DNA from: Aquamicrobium zhengzhouense
GTDB taxonomy: Bacteria > Pseudomonadota > Alphaproteobacteria > Rhizobiales > Rhizobiaceae
Assembly (NCBI RefSeq): GCF_016124105.1
Contig: NZ_JADGMQ010000011.1
Span: forward strand, 1-64,000
Direction of reading: 5' to 3'
Length of the DNA: 64,000 nucleotides
A program made the position numbers and the translations under genes. Shown piece after piece: positions 1-18,057 of this stretch. Below the pieces are notes generated by a model, which did no database searches, was not told the DNA's origin, and saw only the letters and a program-made list of their open reading frames with translations. Within the stretch, counting starts at the first letter, position 1, and each line of letters opens with the position of its first letter.

Positions 1-1
1 A

Positions 2-406
<405 letters not shown>

Positions 407-600
407 CCCCCAACACAGTCGCTCCCCCTCACGAGGGGGAGGATCCGTGCGGGCGGGGATCGTACCGAAAGCTTTTTGGACGGCCTGCTGAGACGTCCAG
501 AGCTGGGCGGTATGCCTCGATGATCTTGGCACTGATGATCCTCCCCTCGCGAGGGGGAGGTGGCGCGAAGCGACGGAGGGGGCTGAGGGTGAGAACCTAA
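407..600. repeat. RIME-like mosaic palindromic element beside the IS110 end
   Basis: Two GC-rich palindromes lie about 117 bases apart. The first, at 422-441, has perfect 9-base arms (CTCCCCCTC / GAGGGGGAG). The second, near 539-562, has the same arm sequence with one mismatch and is followed by GGCGCGAAGCGACGGAGGGGG. The same motifs recur three times at 5764-6620. The architecture, two large palindromes in about 180 bases, matches the intergenic mosaic elements (RIME type) described in rhizobia. No open frame here looks coding. Confidence 0.7.
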
Positions 601-644
601 GCAGAGGCAGCTATTTAGGGATCTTCTATGGAGACGACGGCCCC

Positions 645-788
645 ACCTTCGACGACAACAAGCAGCCTCATCGACATCGCTGTTCAAGGTTCCGAAGTCT
701 GACGCGCTTTGCATACCATCGCCTGCTGACGGCCGCCGCCCAGAACATCGCGACAATCGCTCAGGCGCTGACAATGCCCGCCCAATCC
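645..788 (+). pseudogene. Possible transposase C-terminal remnant
   Basis: One frame encodes a stretch resembling RFRSLTRFAYHRLLTAAAQN, the type of helix that ends DDE transposases of the IS5/IS1182 kind (R-x-R-x-L ... L-T-A-x-A-x-N). There is no credible start codon or catalytic region upstream, and the frame runs on without similarity to 940. The location between an IS110 remnant and a mosaic repeat fits insertion-sequence debris. The rest of 600-944 shows no supported gene. The match rests on one short pattern, so this is a weak call. Confidence 0.25.
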
Positions 789-858
789 GGCCTCGCCTAC
801 GTGCTTCCAGCGCCTTGCGGCTGGCCCGAAATACCAGACCGTCAAACCCGTAAAGCAA

Positions 859-884
859 AACCCCGCCAAAAAATGACGGGGTTT
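859..884 (-). terminator. Rho-independent terminator of the triple-rhodanese gene
   Basis: Read on the minus strand, an AACCCCGTCA arm pairs with TGGCGGGGTT (one mismatch) across a six-T loop and is followed by TTTGCTTT. It lies about 60 bases past the stop codon at 945-947 of the minus-strand rhodanese gene. Confidence 0.65.
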
Positions 885-944
885 ATGCATGGTCTGACGG
901 GCGCATGTCGCGCCCGTCTTGGAAAGAAATATCTGTAGCTTCTA

Positions 945-2240
945 TCAGCCGCGACGCATTGCGCCGTTTTCCCAGCCTTCGAACTTGCCGGTGAAGAAGT
1001 CGACGTTCTTGAAGCCGAGGAGCGACAGGACCGTGTAGGAGTGCGTCAGCTGGACGCCACCGCGGGTGAACAGGATCACCTGCTTGTCCGGCGTCACGCC
1101 AGCTTCCTGATAAAGCTTCTTCAAATCGTCTGCGCCCTTGAGGACACGGTTCTCATCCAGTGTCGTATCCCAGAAGACGTTGACCGAGCCGGGGATCTGG
1201 CCTGCGCCATAATCCGATGGCGAGCGGACATCGACGATCACGACGTTCGGGTTGGCAGCCAGTTCCTTCACTTCTTCGGCGGTCAGGAACTTCGGACCTT
1301 CCTCACCAGTATTCTCGCCGGTGAACCCGTAGTTGTTCAGAGCCAGGGCCTGCCCAGCCTTCGGATCACGGCTCCACTCGTCCCAGCTCTCGTCATAGAT
1401 GCGGACGTTCTTGTAGCCGAGGTTGCGCAGCGCAATGTAGTTGTTGGCGGCAGCAACACCCGAACCGCAATAGGAAAGGATTTCCTTTTCCTTGTCGATG
1501 CCACGCGAAGCAAGCAGACCCGACAGAACGTCCTCCGGCTGAACCTTCCTGTCTTCCGCCAGAAGTCGGGATGCCGACAGCGATTTGGCACCCGGAATAT
1601 GGCCATCGACGAAAGCATCTGCGTTGCGGCCGTCGACGATCACGGAGTCATTGGCCCTGATCTTGGTCTCGACATAGGCTTTGTCGACGCGCATATCGAA
1701 CTTGTCGGTGATTTTGAAATCGGTCTTTGCGACTTCGACGGCTCCGGTTTCCAGCTTGTCAGTGAAAGCGCCGATGCCCCCATCCAGAACGTGGATCTTG
1801 TCCTTGAAGCCGGCATATTCCAGCGCAATGAAGGCACGGCCCGGAAGCGAATTGGTGTCGTAGATGACGAGCGTGTCGCCATTCGAAAGACCGGCTTCGC
1901 TGACGATCTGCTCGATCACCTCATCGGCCTCGAATTCGTTGCGGATGCCGTCGCGCTCCGAAACGTTGAGCTTTGCCCAGGGCAGATTGACTGCACCGGG
2001 AATGTGACCCGCCTCAAAGGCAGCCGGCTGGCGCACGTCCACGATCTTGGCACCGTTGCCAATCAGCTCCTTGAACTGTTCGAGATTGACGATGATCGGG
2101 TGCGCCGCTTCCTGCGCCTCGGCGCGGATGCTGACGATGGAGTTTGAAAGCCCTGAGCCAAGCATCGGAGCAGCGACCGTCAGCGTCAGGACGGACAGGG
2201 CACCGGCTGCAAGAAGGCGACGGGTGAAGGTGCGAAGCAT
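945..2240 (-). CDS. Exported protein with three rhodanese-like domains, only the middle one with an active-site cysteine
   Basis: The 431-residue product begins with a Sec-type signal (MLRTFTRRLLAAGAL..., hydrophobic to about residue 28) and should work in the periplasm. Three rhodanese folds follow at about residues 48-165, 185-300 and 317-429, each with the DVR/DGR-x-x-x-x-F/Y-x-x-G-H/Q-I-P-G entry motif. The middle loop reads SYCGSG with Cys258, the persulfide-forming residue of sulfurtransferases. The matching loops of domain 1 (IYDTNS, Asp128) and domain 3 (LFTRGG, Thr392) lack it. One catalytic and two inactive domains suggest scaffolding or acceptor binding. The start is the ATG at 2240, because upstream codons in frame overlap the ccdA-type gene. 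It lies 125 bases downstream of that gene on the same strand and probably belongs to the same sulfur-handling module. The substrate is unknown. Confidence 0.88.
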   Translation of the reverse strand: MLRTFTRRLLAAGALSVLTLTVAAPMLGSGLSNSIVSIRAEAQEAAHPIIVNLEQFKELIGNGAKIVDVRQPAAFEAGHIPGAVNLPWAKLNVSERDGIRNEFEADEVIEQIVSEAGLSNGDTLVIYDTNSLPGRAFIALEYAGFKDKIHVLDGGIGAFTDKLETGAVEVAKTDFKITDKFDMRVDKAYVETKIRANDSVIVDGRNADAFVDGHIPGAKSLSASRLLAEDRKVQPEDVLSGLLASRGIDKEKEILSYCGSGVAAANNYIALRNLGYKNVRIYDESWDEWSRDPKAGQALALNNYGFTGENTGEEGPKFLTAEEVKELAANPNVVIVDVRSPSDYGAGQIPGSVNVFWDTTLDENRVLKGADDLKKLYQEAGVTPDKQVILFTRGGVQLTHSYTVLSLLGFKNVDFFTGKFEGWENGAMRRG

Positions 2241-2365
2241 TGAATAAACTCCAGAAATGCGAATGCGCTGAAAATCACAGAAGACGGAGAACGAAACAAT
2301 CAACCGATTGCCAATTGCAGCCACCGTTTGAGAATATTTTTCTAAGATCGATCGAGGGGCGACAA

Positions 2366-3088
2366 TCAAGGAGTGACGGCCCGCTCCCAACCCGTAAGTG
2401 CGGCCTCCCAGCCAGGGAACGCCTTGAAGAGAAGAATCTGGATCGACCTGTCGATGCCGAACCAGATACCAAGCCCGACGAGTAGGATGATGACGCCCAT
2501 CAGCTGCTGAATGCGAGCACTGTTGCGCTTCAAAAAAGCCGTGCGCGAATAAAGACGCTGGCCGAAGAGGACGGCAGCGCCCATCGGCAGCGCGGTTCCG
2601 AGGCTGAACGAAATCGCCGTCAATGTGGACGAGAGCGTGGTCTGCTGGTTGAGCGCCAGCGTGATGACCGCTGCCATGATCGGCCCGACACAAGGCGTCC
2701 ACGCAAGACCAAGGCCCGCGCCGGTGAAGAGGCCGCCGAGGAAGCCTTGCGAACCATGTCTTGATCCGCCAGCAAATCGGGACAAAAAGCCGGATGTTGC
2801 GATTTCGAAGCGCGCCTTGAATGCAGGAACTGCCAGCACCAGCCCCATCAGGATGAAGATCAGGGCAGCGGCGGTGCGATGCGCATCGGGAGAGATCGAA
2901 ACCTGCCGAACGAGCAGGCTCAAAAACAGCGTGATCCCGGTAAAAAAGACCGCGAAACCAACGATGAGCCCGGCCGGCCGCCAGCGCCCTTCAATCGAGG
3001 AACTTGCCAGAATGACGGGTAGCAGTGGCAACACGCAAGGCGACAAGACCGTCACGATGCCAGCGATGAACGCGAAAAAGAGGCTCAT
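2366..3088 (-). CDS. ccdA: CcdA/DsbD-type membrane thiol-electron transporter
   Basis: This 240-residue polytopic protein has six predicted membrane spans and the hallmark FIAGIVTVLSPCVLPLLP N-terminus of the CcdA/DsbD-beta family. A second cysteine lies in the conserved AWTPCVGP motif. CcdA proteins carry electrons from cytoplasmic thioredoxin to periplasmic thiol proteins through this cysteine pair. The ATG at 3086-3088 directly abuts the TAA of the upstream thioredoxin-like gene with no gap, so the two are translationally coupled. The partner is therefore likely to be that exported thioredoxin-like protein and, through it, the rhodanese or the thiosulfate-type system next door rather than general cytochrome c biogenesis. 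The length is normal for the short CcdA form. Confidence 0.9.
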   Translation of the reverse strand: MSLFFAFIAGIVTVLSPCVLPLLPVILASSSIEGRWRPAGLIVGFAVFFTGITLFLSLLVRQVSISPDAHRTAAALIFILMGLVLAVPAFKARFEIATSGFLSRFAGGSRHGSQGFLGGLFTGAGLGLAWTPCVGPIMAAVITLALNQQTTLSSTLTAISFSLGTALPMGAAVLFGQRLYSRTAFLKRNSARIQQLMGVIILLVGLGIWFGIDRSIQILLFKAFPGWEAALTGWERAVTP

Positions 3089-3514
3089 TTAGCGGGTATT
3101 GGAATTCAGCCCGGCAATGCCGCCCGCATTCCACAGCTTCACGCCATTTGCTTGCCTGTCGAGCAGAACGAACGTGTCCTGATAGGTGACGCCGTATTCG
3201 GACTTCAGCGCCGTTTCGGTATCATAGTCAGCAATCACCAGTGTGATATCCGGTTCAATGTCGGACCACTTTTCAGAAAGTTCGGTCAATGTCAGAATGC
3301 AGTTCGGGCACCAGGCCGCGAAGAAGAAGACGACCGTTTTATCGCTCTCGGCCGCGATGGCTTTGAGATCGGTATCTGCGGAGTACTGGACAAGCGTTGC
3401 ACGCTGTTCTGCTTGCTCGACACCGGCAGCCAATGACTGCGGCACCGCCAGAGGCGCCGAACCAACGAGCAGGGAAAGCGCTAGAAGCGCCGGACGAACG
3501 TACAGGGTTTTCAC
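3089..3514 (-). CDS. Exported thioredoxin-fold protein with a WCPNC active site
   Basis: The 141-residue product starts at a GTG (3512-3514), preceded at about 8 bases by a GAAGG ribosome site; no in-frame ATG sits near the signal peptide. Residues 1-30 form a Sec signal ending near SLAA. A thioredoxin core follows with FFAAWCPNC (Cys69, Cys72), a redox-active CxxC pair, and a YGVTYQDTFVLLD stretch that contributes the later strands. The domain is short, like a stripped TlpA/DsbE-type reductant. Abutting the CcdA-like gene, it is most likely the periplasmic acceptor of CcdA-delivered electrons. It could reduce a persulfide on the triple-rhodanese protein; that step is inference. Confidence 0.82.
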   Translation of the reverse strand: MKTLYVRPALLALSLLVGSAPLAVPQSLAAGVEQAEQRATLVQYSADTDLKAIAAESDKTVVFFFAAWCPNCILTLTELSEKWSDIEPDITLVIADYDTETALKSEYGVTYQDTFVLLDRQANGVKLWNAGGIAGLNSNTR

Positions 3515-3710
3515 GGCGAAGCCTTCGGGAAGATGATCTTGGCCGCAAACTAGACGAGGCCCCTGCGCCATAGAAGGAATATTGTTCCACGCACGGCCTG
3601 TTTGACGGTGTAGATTTTCGCCGGCGCGAGGAATGCGGGTACGCGGTCCGTTCTGCCGCGGGCCGGCATATGAGATAAGCAGGCACCTTAAAATTCGGGC
3701 CCAATCCAAC
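3515..3710. promoter_or_regulatory. Divergent promoter region of the sulfur module
   Basis: These 196 bases separate the minus-strand thioredoxin-ccdA-rhodanese genes from the plus-strand yeeE/yedE operon and must hold both promoters. A small dyad GGAA-N5-TTCC at 3576-3588 could be an operator. A TATGAGATAA stretch near 3668-3677 could be a -10 region for the plus-strand genes. No well-known operator was recognised. Confidence 0.4.
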
Positions 3711-4922
3711 ATGGCATACATATCTCTCGATTCCCGGCCGCAAGGCCTCAGGATCGACACTGCTCCACTGCTGGTGGTCGCTGGCGCGATCATTGCCGGC
3801 TTTGCGGTTCTGTCCTCCATCGTCAGCACGACGCAGGCGCTGCTATTCCTCGTCGGGGGCTTGCTCGGCCTTGCGCTATACCAGGCCTCGTTCGGGTTCA
3901 CCGGCGGCTGGAAGCGCTTCGCCACCGAAGGGCGCAGCCGCTCGATGCGGGCGCAATTTGTGATGATTGGCCTGACGGCTATCGTCTTCATCCCGCTGAT
4001 GAGCGGGCTGGTTCCGATCGACCGCAATCTCGTCGGCGCCTGGGCGCCGGTTGGCGTCTCCGTCGTTCTCGGCGCGCTGATATTCGGCCTTGGCATGCAG
4101 CTTGGCGGTGGTTGCGGCTCCGGTACGCTCTTTACCGTTGGCGGCGGCAGTGCCCGCATGCTGGTGACGCTTGCAGGCTTCATCGCCGGCGCGACGATCG
4201 GCACCGCGCATCTGCCATTCTGGCTGAGCCTTCCCTCGCTTCCCGTTGTCCGTCTGGGTGAAACCTTTGGCGGGATTGGCGGAACGCTTGTGACCCTCGC
4301 GGGCATTGCAGCAATCGTCGGGGTTCTTGCCTTTCTCGAAAAGCGCCGCCACGGCAATGTTGAGTCGATCTTCTCAGGCCTCAAGGACCTATCGCCATCG
4401 AGCTTCCTGCATGGCCCCTGGCCGCTGGTTCTTGCTGCACTTGTTCTGGCACTCGGCAACGTTTTGACCCTGCTTCTTGCCGGGCACCCGTGGTCAGTCA
4501 CCTATGGCTTCGGCCTGTGGGGCGCGAAAATCGCTCAGGCCAGCGGTGTGGACGTGGCAAGCTGGGCATTCTGGGCCTCCCCCGCGCAGTCTCGCGCCCT
4601 CAACCAGAGCGTCCTCTTCGACGTTACCTCGGTAATGAATTTCGGCATCATCCTTGGTGCTGCGCTGGCTGCAGGCCTTGCGGGCAAATTTGCGCCGAAG
4701 GTCAAAGTCCCGCTTCTGTCGTGGGTTGCAGCAATTATCGGCGGGCTTCTCATGGGCTATGGTGCGCGCCTTTCCTTCGGCTGCAACATCGGCGCACTCT
4801 TCAGCGGGATTGCGTCCGGCAGTCTGCATGGATGGGTCTGGTTCGTCATGGCCTATATTGGAAGTCTGGTGGGCATTGGCCTTCGCCCCCTGTTTGGTCT
4901 CGACGGGTTCAAGAAGTCATGA
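3711..4922 (+). CDS. YeeE/YedE-family sulfur-compound transporter
   Basis: This 403-residue integral membrane protein is mostly hydrophobic and shows the duplicated sulf_transp architecture of YeeE/YedE (TsuA) proteins. Each half has a pore motif: LGGGCGSGTLF around Cys135 and FGCNIGALFSG around Cys358. In characterised TsuA homologues, conserved pore cysteines relay thiosulfate across the membrane; related YedE proteins occur with selenium genes. The ATG at 3711 was chosen over an upstream in-frame ATG at 3633, which would add 26 residues with no membrane or signal character. It is the first gene of a plus-strand operon, overlapping the next gene by ATGA. The divergent rhodanese, CcdA and thioredoxin genes support a role with thiosulfate or another sulfane-sulfur compound. 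Confidence 0.88.
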   Translation: MAYISLDSRPQGLRIDTAPLLVVAGAIIAGFAVLSSIVSTTQALLFLVGGLLGLALYQASFGFTGGWKRFATEGRSRSMRAQFVMIGLTAIVFIPLMSGLVPIDRNLVGAWAPVGVSVVLGALIFGLGMQLGGGCGSGTLFTVGGGSARMLVTLAGFIAGATIGTAHLPFWLSLPSLPVVRLGETFGGIGGTLVTLAGIAAIVGVLAFLEKRRHGNVESIFSGLKDLSPSSFLHGPWPLVLAALVLALGNVLTLLLAGHPWSVTYGFGLWGAKIAQASGVDVASWAFWASPAQSRALNQSVLFDVTSVMNFGIILGAALAAGLAGKFAPKVKVPLLSWVAAIIGGLLMGYGARLSFGCNIGALFSGIASGSLHGWVWFVMAYIGSLVGIGLRPLFGLDGFKKS

Positions 4923-5200
4923 GCAATAAAAAGAACACCGCCCTCTTTGCCGCTTCACTGCTCGTCGCCGTAGGTGCAGTTGCAGCTGACCATGTAACGA
5001 GCGAAGCCCCTGCCCCGCTCACAGCGGCAGAAGAATCGTTCAATCCGTGCGCAGCCGCGCTGCCGCCTCCAGCGCCGGGACAGCGCAATTATGACGATCT
5101 TGCGGATGAGTTCAGCGGCGGAACCGCTGTTCCGGCAGCCCCTGCCCCGGCTCCTGCTCCTTCGCCCGACATCAACCCCTGTTCGGCAGGTCTTCTGTAA
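4919..5200 (+). CDS. Small exported Ala/Pro-rich protein with two NPC motifs
   Basis: The 93-residue protein starts at an ATG overlapping the transporter stop (ATGA) and its TAA overlaps the next ATG, so it is an integral operon member. A Sec signal covers residues 1-23 (cleavage likely after AVAA). The mature chain has only two cysteines, each in a repeated motif: FNPCAAALPP near its start and INPCSAGLL at its very C-terminus. They are joined by an Ala/Pro-rich linker (PAAPAPAPAPSP) that looks extended. No known family was recognised. Paired cysteines in identical contexts next to rhodanese, thioredoxin and transporter genes suggest a sulfur carrier, a redox substrate or a metal-binding chaperone; this is inference. 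Confidence 0.7.
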   Translation: MSNKKNTALFAASLLVAVGAVAADHVTSEAPAPLTAAEESFNPCAAALPPPAPGQRNYDDLADEFSGGTAVPAAPAPAPAPSPDINPCSAGLL

Positions 5201-5772
5201 TGAGTGAGGCGAAGCAGCGCGCGGCGCAGGAGATGGCCTATTGCGAGCAGATACTCACAAAGTCCAGCACGTCCGTCCTGCTGCGCGTGCTTCCCGCCGA
5301 AGGTCTTGTGACCTGGAAGCATTATCCGGAACCGGAAGTCTTTGATCCGTCATCCGGAGCGCAGTGGTACTACCATTGCCACACCGACAGCGCTGAACTT
5401 GGCGAACACGGGCATTTTCATTGTTTCGTTCGCCCGGACGGGCGCAAGAGCGAACCCGTGCATCTGGTCGCCGTCGGCGTCACCGGACATGGCAAGATTA
5501 CACGGCTGTTCACGGTCAATCAGTGGGTGGTGGGCGGTGAGTGGCGCGATGCCGAAGCCACCAACGCCCTTCTCGACCAATTCAATGTCGAAATGGCACT
5601 GCCGGACTATCTGGTGAACCGCTGGGTGACAGCGGTCCTGACCCGCTACGAGGACGAGATCGTGAAGCTGAACGTCGCCCGCGACGAACGCCTTCGGACC
5701 GACGGCCGCCCACACGAAGAATTCCACGCCGACCGCTCGATCGAGGTTCTGTCGGAGTTCAGGGTGGGGTGA
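5200..5772 (+). CDS. Conserved hypothetical cytosolic protein with a His/Cys-rich motif (possibly DUF6969)
   Basis: The 190-residue soluble product has no signal or membrane segment. Its start overlaps the upstream stop as TAATG, so it is translationally coupled as the third gene of the YeeE/YedE operon. The notable feature is a clustered YYHCHT...GEHGHFHCF segment at about residues 57-76, with five histidines and two cysteines in about 20 residues. It looks like a metal or haem site, or a folded beta core with buried histidines. The family may be DUF6969, but that name is from memory and unverified. Context points to a cytoplasmic step for the imported sulfur compound. The function is unknown. 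Confidence 0.72.
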   Translation: MSEAKQRAAQEMAYCEQILTKSSTSVLLRVLPAEGLVTWKHYPEPEVFDPSSGAQWYYHCHTDSAELGEHGHFHCFVRPDGRKSEPVHLVAVGVTGHGKITRLFTVNQWVVGGEWRDAEATNALLDQFNVEMALPDYLVNRWVTAVLTRYEDEIVKLNVARDERLRTDGRPHEEFHADRSIEVLSEFRVG

Positions 5773-6620
5773 AAAGGGCGCGGCAGGCGCAAGCCCGATA
5801 ACGTCGCACCCGCCCCGCAGCACCCCACAATGCCCCCTCCACCATAAACGGGGGAGGTCCTCAGGCAGAGCCCTTCAATAGCTCCACCTTCTGACCTGTG
5901 GCTCGAGTGATCTGCCGCCGCGCAGGCAAGCGCTCAGTTCTTCCACCAGCACCGCCAGGTTCCTCCCCCTCATGAGGGGGAGGTGTCGCGAAGCGACGGA
6001 GGGGGGCTCGCCGAGCGCGGGGTGTAAATGCGGCGAATGAGAAAGGCCTAAACAGGGTCCGTGCAAACGAGGCAGGGCGTAGGCCCGATAGCGTCGCTCC
6101 CAAGACCAGCACTCCAACGCCCCCTTCCACCATGCTCCGCATGGTCCCCCTCCCCCATAAATGGGGGAGGATCCTCAGGCACGGCTCTTCAACATCCCTG
6201 CCATCTTATCTGGGGCTTCGATGACCTTCTGCTGCGCAGGCAAGCGCTCAGAACTTCAACCAGCACCGCCAGGTTCCTCCCCCTCATGAGGGGGAGGTGG
6301 CGCGGAGCGACGGAGGGGGCTCGCCGAGCGCGCGGTGTAAATGCGGCGAATGAGAAAGGCCTAAACAGGGTCCGTGCAAACGAGGCAGGGCGTAGGCCCG
6401 ATAGCGTCGCTCCCAAGGCCAGCACTCCACAACGCCCCCTCCACCATAAATGGGGGAGGTTCCTCAGGCACGGCTCTTCAACATCCCTGCCATCTTATCT
6501 GGGGCTTCGATGACCTTCTGCCACGCAGGCAAGCGCTCAGAACTTCAACCAGCACCGCCAGGTTCCTCCCCCTCATGAGGGGGAGGTGTCGCGAAGCGAC
6601 GGAGGGGGCTTGGAACCAGA
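5764..6620. repeat. Three tandem copies of a composite palindromic (RIME-like) repeat
   Basis: A unit of about 290-315 bases is repeated three times, starting near 5764, 6058 and 6371. Each unit has palindrome P1 (CCCCCATAAATGGGGG type; 5833-5857, 6149-6170, 6434-6459) and, about 127 bases on, palindrome P2 (CCTCCCCCTCATGAGGGGGAGG; 5962-5983, 6276-6297, 6565-6586), the latter followed by GCGAAGCGACGGAGGGGG. A spacer with CGTAGGCCCGATAGCGTCGC joins the units. Unit 2 carries an extra hairpin (ACCATGC-TCC-GCATGGT, 6129-6145), which explains its 25-base greater length. P2-to-P2 spacings are 314 and 289. The region 5773-6678 holds no convincing gene; reading frames there are repeats of the same DNA. 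Confidence 0.85.
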
Positions 6621-6632
6621 CTGCCGCAAACA

Positions 6633-6656
6633 AAAACGGGCCCCCGCGGGCCCGTT
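6633..6656 (-). terminator. Rho-independent terminator of gyrB
   Basis: A strong hairpin, AACGGGCCC / GGGCCCGTT with a short GC loop, is followed on the minus strand by TTTTTG. It lies about 25 bases past the gyrB stop codon. Confidence 0.85.
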
Positions 6657-6678
6657 TGCGTCTTCGATGACGTTTCGA

Positions 6679-17870
<11,192 letters not shown>

Positions 17871-18057
17871 GTTCGGCCACCCTCCTGCCATTTTCTCAAA
17901 TATTTCAGTCTGTTACACGATCACGAATCGTAAAGGCTTGTCGCCGTTGTTGTTGGGGCTGACGCAACGGAATCGCGCTTTTCGCATTGTCGGCAAATGT
18001 GCCAAGGCGTAGCGTCCGCTCCCGATGCTGCGCTGCAGCAAGCGTGAGGTCTTTTGC

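Noticed and set aside
1041-2147. A 368-codon frame opposite the rhodanese gene
   Set aside because: It is antisense to a well-supported gene and has no recognisable domain; such long shadow frames are common in GC-rich DNA.
2336-2360. A third Irr-like box upstream of the rhodanese gene
   Set aside because: The arms (CTTAGAA / TTCTCAA) are separated by five bases and mismatched, unlike the three-base spacing of the two accepted boxes.
945-2702. A 585-residue reading of the rhodanese frame
   Set aside because: The first 154 residues overlap the ccdA-type gene on the same strand in another frame and have no domain; the signal peptide begins at 2240.
3089-4501. A 470-codon minus-strand frame over the YeeE/YedE gene
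   Set aside because: Only its last 141 codons (3089-3514) look like a protein; the rest is antisense to the transporter.
945-5772. A complete Sox thiosulfate oxidation system
   Set aside because: No soxXYZABCD homologues are present, so the module is not the classical Sox pathway within this window.
5861-6670. Several short frames in the palindromic array
   Set aside because: They repeat with the DNA unit, have no ribosome site, and their products are artefacts of the repeats.
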